Source: an uncultured Rhodopila sp. (lineage in GTDB: Bacteria; Pseudomonadota; Alphaproteobacteria; Acetobacterales; Acetobacteraceae). From it: 64,000 nt of DNA. The notes under the pieces are model-generated. The model was given only the letters and a program-made list of their open reading frames with translations. It did not search any database and was not told the DNA's origin. The stretch is taken from assembly GCA_903851415.1 (NCBI GenBank), contig CAINOE010000065.1, positions 1-64,000 of the forward strand, given 5' to 3'. Below are positions 60,717 through 64,000 of this stretch, one piece after another (position 1 is the first letter of the stretch; each line of letters opens with the position of its first letter). The position numbers and the translations under genes were made by a program.

Positions 60717-61040
60717 CTAACTGTCCTGTGGCACAAGTCGAAGGACGATTGATCCGATGGATACCGATGGGGCAGGCTCGCTCGCGGCGTCGAGTCCACG
60801 GTTCCGTCGCCAACGTCCTTGTCTGACCGGGGCGCCGAGCGCATAAAAGGACAGCCGAACCGTGATGCGATTGCCGGATGCGGCTGGTTCGGGTAACCGG
60901 CAGTCACCACCACTTCCGCCATCCGGATCGGCCCGGAACAACCACGCTTGCCCAGTCAAGGACATCCCGCCGGGCACGTTGCGCAGCATCGAACGGCAGT
61001 CCGGTGTGTCTTTGAGCAAGAAGTGAACCCAATGCATCAT
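60717..61040 (-). CDS. Hypothetical protein, 107 residues, uncertain
   Basis: Begins MMHWVHFLLKDTPDCRSMLR with AGGA six bases upstream. The middle (SGNRITVRLSFYALGAP) is strand-like, but the C-terminal third is Arg/Ser-rich and atypical. No family is recognised. It lies in the decayed interval between the toxin-antitoxin relic and the ketosynthase gene. It may be real, truncated or spurious. The remaining 61041-61210 shows nothing. Confidence 0.3.
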   Translation of the reverse strand: MMHWVHFLLKDTPDCRSMLRNVPGGMSLTGQAWLFRADPDGGSGGDCRLPEPAASGNRITVRLSFYALGAPVRQGRWRRNRGLDAASEPAPSVSIGSIVLRLVPQDS

Positions 61041-61210
61041 AGAGGTCCTGCCGGCCGATCTGGCGAGATAGCTCCAGTCACAAGGTAAGGTGGTTCTTGG
61101 AAAAGCAGTGACCCTCGCATGGAGGCCACTGCTTCCTTGATCGGCAAACGGGAAATCCGACGTCGGCGGGTTTATCCAACTGGCAGCCGGTCACGCTTTG
61201 TCAGGACGAA

Positions 61211-62485
61211 CTACCCCGCCCCAATCACCAAGCACACATTCTGACCGCCGAACCCGAACGAATTCGAGATCGCGTGCCTCACCCCCACCGCCCGGGCCAC
61301 ATTCGGCACGCAATCCGCCGGCAGCGCCGGATCCGGAACATCGTAATTGATCGTTGGCGGCAACAGCCCGTGTCTCACTGTGAGCACTGTGAAAATCGCC
61401 TCCACCGCCCCCGCCGCCGTCAGCGAATGGCCGATCATGGATTTGTTGGATGACATCGGGATCGAGCCGGCTCGGTCGCCGAACACGGCGGAAACACCAA
61501 TCCACTCCATCCGGTCGTTCTCAGGGGTGCCGGTGCCGTGCGCGTTGATATACCCGACATCCTCCGCCACCAGCCCCGCATCCGCCAGCGCATTCCGCAT
61601 GCACGCAATGATCGGCTTGCCGTCCGGCGAGGACCGCGTGCGATGGAACCCGTCCGCCACCTCGCCGCAGCCCTCCACCACCGCCAGCACCGCCGCCCCG
61701 CGTGCCCGCGCGGACGACAGGCTCTCCAGCACCAACGCCCCGGCGCCCTCGGCCATCACGAACCCCTCCCGGTCCTTGCTGAACGGGCGCGACGCCGACG
61801 CAGGCGGATCGTTCCGGGTGGACAGCGCCGACAGCAGCGAAAACCGGATCAGGCTCTCCGGATTGATCGAGGCATCCGTGCCCACCACCAAAGCCGCATC
61901 GGTCTCGCCCCGGCGGATCGCCTCCACCCCAAGCTGGATCGCCGTCCCGCCCGACGCGCACGCCGTTGAGGTGGCTATCGGCGACCCCTTGGTGCCAAAC
62001 CGCTCCGCCAGGTTCTCCGCGACGGAGCCGAACAGGAATCGTTCATAATACCGCTCGAACCCGCCCTTGCCGGCGGCGCGCAACAGGTCGGTGTAATCGA
62101 CCGTCCCGTCCGCGCCCGACGCCGCAGCGATCGCGAAGCGCTGCGCCCACTCCATCTCCACCGGCGGCAGCGCCAGGAACAGAGCGCCCGGGAAGTCGCC
62201 GGGGCGGCCGATACCGGCTTCGGTCAGCGCTTCGTCGATCACCAGCTCCGCCAGGCGCTGCGACAGCGCCGGAGCCGACATTTCGTCCACCGGCACGAAA
62301 TCCACCGTCCCGGCGATGGTGGTGCGCATCCCGTCGGTCGGGAACCGGGTGATGCGGCGGATGCCGGACACGCCGCCTGTCAGCGCTTTCCAGTTATCCG
62401 CCTGGCCCTGGCCGAGCGAAGTCAGAACGCCCATGCCGGTGACCACGACGATCGGACGGCCGAGATGATCCGTCTCCTGCGCCAT
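61211..62485 (-). CDS. Beta-ketoacyl-ACP synthase II-type, VLCFA cluster (FabF1XL-like)
   Basis: 424 residues. RPIVVVTGMGVLTSLGQGQA at the start. Catalytic Cys in TSTACASGGTAIQLGVEAIR. First His in YINAHGTGTPENDRME and second His in SNKSMIGHSLTAAGAVEAIF, then ISNSFGFGGQNVCLVIG. The triad is complete. Details such as GGVSGIRRITRFPTDGM and LFGSVAENLAERFGTKGSPI closely resemble rhizobial FabF1XL, which elongates the very long chain attached to AcpXL and lipid A. It follows the defective KS and a FabZ-like gene on the same strand. Confidence 0.85.
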   Translation of the reverse strand: MAQETDHLGRPIVVVTGMGVLTSLGQGQADNWKALTGGVSGIRRITRFPTDGMRTTIAGTVDFVPVDEMSAPALSQRLAELVIDEALTEAGIGRPGDFPGALFLALPPVEMEWAQRFAIAAASGADGTVDYTDLLRAAGKGGFERYYERFLFGSVAENLAERFGTKGSPIATSTACASGGTAIQLGVEAIRRGETDAALVVGTDASINPESLIRFSLLSALSTRNDPPASASRPFSKDREGFVMAEGAGALVLESLSSARARGAAVLAVVEGCGEVADGFHRTRSSPDGKPIIACMRNALADAGLVAEDVGYINAHGTGTPENDRMEWIGVSAVFGDRAGSIPMSSNKSMIGHSLTAAGAVEAIFTVLTVRHGLLPPTINYDVPDPALPADCVPNVARAVGVRHAISNSFGFGGQNVCLVIGAG

Positions 62486-62497
62486 CGCCGTCTCCCC

Positions 62498-63688
62498 TTA
62501 CGCCGCGGTGACGAGGGCGAGGGCCTCGCCGCGCCAATGTCCCCATGATGTCACCAGCGCCCGCCGCAGCGGCGCCGTCATCGTTTGTTCCGCGGCTTCC
62601 AGCGGCCCGAACAGCGCGCCGCGCTGCACCGCCAAAGCCGCCAGCGCCAGGCTGGCCGGGAACGAAGGCTCCAGCGACGTGCCGACAGCGGTCGCGGACG
62701 CCCTCACCGGCAGCCCGAGCGACGCCAGGAACGCCTGCTCCTCCCGGGTAATCGCCGCGACGCCGGACGCGCCGGAGATCACCGCCGCGCCCTCCGCATC
62801 GTAATGCGGAGCGAAGGCGTCGAACTGCGCACGGGCCTTCGCCGTCGCCTGCCCCGGGTCGCGGCGGCAGCGGTCGGTGCGGATCGCCGCGATATGCGCG
62901 AACGGCGAGGCGCCACGGGCCGCCGCATGCGCCCGGCTCTCGATCACCAGGAACGCGCCGACGGCACCGAGAATCATCCCGCCGCCGCTGTCCTGCCGCG
63001 CCCAGACACCCTCGAACGGCGCCCGGCGCTGCAAGCGGCCCATCTCATAATGCAGCAGAACATCCGGCCGCTGCGCGTTGTATGATCCGCCGACAAGCGT
63101 AATCTCGGCCTGACCGGCAGCGATCCGGGCGCAGGCGATGCGCACCGCGTCGGCGCCGGCGGCTTCCTCGCCCATGAACGTGCGCGACGAACCGGTCACG
63201 CCATGCACGATCGAAATATTGCCCGCCAGCAGGTTGGACAACTGCGCCAGGAACAGAGTCGGCCGCAGGTCGCCCTGCAGGTGCTCGTTCAGGAATGCGT
63301 CCGGGTTGGCGGCCTTCCTGTAGCCCGTCAGAATCGCCGCATCGACCGCATAGTCCCGCTCGCCGCCGCCCGCGGCGACGATCAAATCGGCTGTCGCCAG
63401 CAACGCCGTGTTGCCTTTCACGCCAGCCGACTCCAGCGCCAGCCCGGCGGCGAACACGCCGATGCGCTGCCACGGCTCCATCTGCCGCTGATCGCCGCGC
63501 TTCGGTATCTGCGTGTCAAAATTGAGCGCTGCCAGCGGATGCACGGCGAAGGGCGAAAAGCTGGCGGTATCCAGCACAGGCGCGAATCCCGCGGGATTAT
63601 TCAGCGCCTCCCAATGCGCCTCCACCCCCGACCCGAGGCAGGACACCAGGCCGATGCCGGTGATCAGGGCGTCGCGGTCATGCGGCAT
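62498..63688 (-). CDS. Ketosynthase-like protein lacking the active-site Cys (FabF2XL-like)
   Basis: 396 residues with the thiolase/ketosynthase fold (DALITGIGLVSCLGSGVEAHW, TADLIVAAGGGERDY, and late GAAVISGASGVAAITREEQA). Where active KS enzymes have ACASG this one reads VTGSSRTFMGEEAAGADAVR, with Ser in place of Cys. The two catalytic His words are also absent. It should act as a partner or chain-length factor, not as a catalyst. Its place between FabZ-like and complete KS genes is that of fabF2XL in rhizobial lipid A VLCFA clusters. Confidence 0.82.
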   Translation of the reverse strand: MPHDRDALITGIGLVSCLGSGVEAHWEALNNPAGFAPVLDTASFSPFAVHPLAALNFDTQIPKRGDQRQMEPWQRIGVFAAGLALESAGVKGNTALLATADLIVAAGGGERDYAVDAAILTGYRKAANPDAFLNEHLQGDLRPTLFLAQLSNLLAGNISIVHGVTGSSRTFMGEEAAGADAVRIACARIAAGQAEITLVGGSYNAQRPDVLLHYEMGRLQRRAPFEGVWARQDSGGGMILGAVGAFLVIESRAHAAARGASPFAHIAAIRTDRCRRDPGQATAKARAQFDAFAPHYDAEGAAVISGASGVAAITREEQAFLASLGLPVRASATAVGTSLEPSFPASLALAALAVQRGALFGPLEAAEQTMTAPLRRALVTSWGHWRGEALALVTAA

Positions 63689-64000
63689 GGATGTGTTCCT
63701 CGGGCAGCCCGATCCGGCGGGCGGTTTCCAGCATCGCCGCCTTCAGCGTCTCATTCGGGAAAGGCACGACGCCGTAGCGGATATCGGCTTCGGTCACTTT
63801 CTTTCCGCCCACGGAGATCGACGCCTTGACCACCGCGTAGCCGGAGCCTTCGTGCACCAGGGACGCCTCGGCCTTCATCGCCTGGCCGGGGGAGACGAAC
63901 GACCGCATCTTGGCCTTTTCGACCTGCATCAGGAACGGCATCCTGGTGCAGCCGAGCACGGCCAGCACCAGCCAGCCGCCGGTCTGCGCCATCGTCTCGA
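63678..64000 (-). CDS. FabZ-like 3-hydroxyacyl-ACP dehydratase, partial (FabZXL-like)
   Basis: Only the C-terminal ~107 residues lie in the window: ETMAQTGGWLVLAVLGCTRM, VEKAKMRSFVSPGQAMKAEA, GKKVTEADIRYGVVPFPNET. MAQTGG and KAKMRSFVSPGQ are the hot-dog-fold words of FabZ/FabA-type dehydratases. The N-terminus, with the catalytic His, lies beyond the right edge. The stop overlaps the next ketosynthase-like gene by 11 bases, so dehydratase and both synthases form one operon. Confidence 0.85.
   Translation of the reverse strand, partial: ETMAQTGGWLVLAVLGCTRMPFLMQVEKAKMRSFVSPGQAMKAEASLVHEGSGYAVVKASISVGGKKVTEADIRYGVVPFPNETLKAAMLETARRIGLPEEHIHAA

Noticed and set aside
1..64000. CRISPR arrays, rRNA and tRNA genes
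   Set aside because: No regularly spaced direct repeats, no rRNA conserved segments and no convincing tRNA cloverleaf were seen by eye. A covariance scan would be needed to exclude small RNAs.

Overview
The window is GC-rich alphaproteobacterial chromosome. The best fit is Acetobacteraceae, a Rhodopila/Acidisphaera/Roseomonas-like lineage. This is inferred from gene content (FixL-FixJ-FixK, HpnM-type hopanoid protein, VLCFA lipid A synthases, fused Nnr, many solute-binding proteins), not from a marker gene. Most of it is housekeeping and metabolic DNA. No rRNA, tRNA, CRISPR array, intact IS or complete prophage was found.

Layout: (1) 1-9.3 kb: end of a TolC-family efflux protein; a TspO-like protein; a luciferase-like monooxygenase with a DsbA-fold isomerase; a 949-residue fusion of three subunits of an HcnABC/opine-oxidase type dehydrogenase; two coupled esterases; and a PPOX-family protein behind a leader that resembles part of a cobalamin riboswitch. 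(2) 9.5-17.5 kb: a GNAT-like protein; an AidB-like acyl-CoA dehydrogenase; a large glycosyltransferase with four exactly spaced 141-residue repeats; an XRE regulator with an apparently frameshifted partner; ZapE. (3) 17.5-24.4 kb: a compact run of an IMPase/ADP-ribosylglycohydrolase fusion, a 2OG oxygenase, NAD(P)HX repair and malonyl-CoA decarboxylase, then a calpain-like protease. (4) 24.4-34.6 kb: an orphan amino-acid-binding protein; a BTAD/TPR activator; an AT-rich leader with a small peptide gene and a DUF6065-like gene; then leuS-lptE-holA with overlapping ends and a lipoprotein.

(5) 34.9-41.9 kb: class I aldolase, OprB porin, sugar/H+ symporter, a HigA relic, a CNT nucleoside transporter and a His-rich secreted protein. 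(6) 42-49.8 kb: a possible attenuator (19-codon aromatic-rich ORF plus terminator) before a short Pro-rich ORF and a cytochrome P450; a branched-chain-type binding protein; a LysR/DUF1127 pair; an IS5 relic; a sulfotransferase; HpnM. (7) 49.9-54 kb: a stranded endolysin-holin pair; oleate hydratase flanked by a full tauE gene and an 86-bp tauE fragment. (8) 54-59 kb: oxygen-sensing fixL-fixJ-receiver-fixK, with a palindromic FixK/FNR box in front of a divergent universal stress protein gene. (9) 59-64 kb: dnaQ, a decayed MNT-HEPN toxin-antitoxin pair, and fabZ-KS-KS genes matching the acpXL-linked very-long-chain fatty acid cluster.

Intergenic spaces carry a dispersed palindrome built on GTCATGGCCGG...CCGGCCATCCACG. 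There is also one copy each of three other inverted-repeat types (ACACAGATT, CCACAGAG and GCGCCAAGG types). Several toxin-antitoxin, IS and tauE relics show that the gaps between operons accumulate broken DNA.
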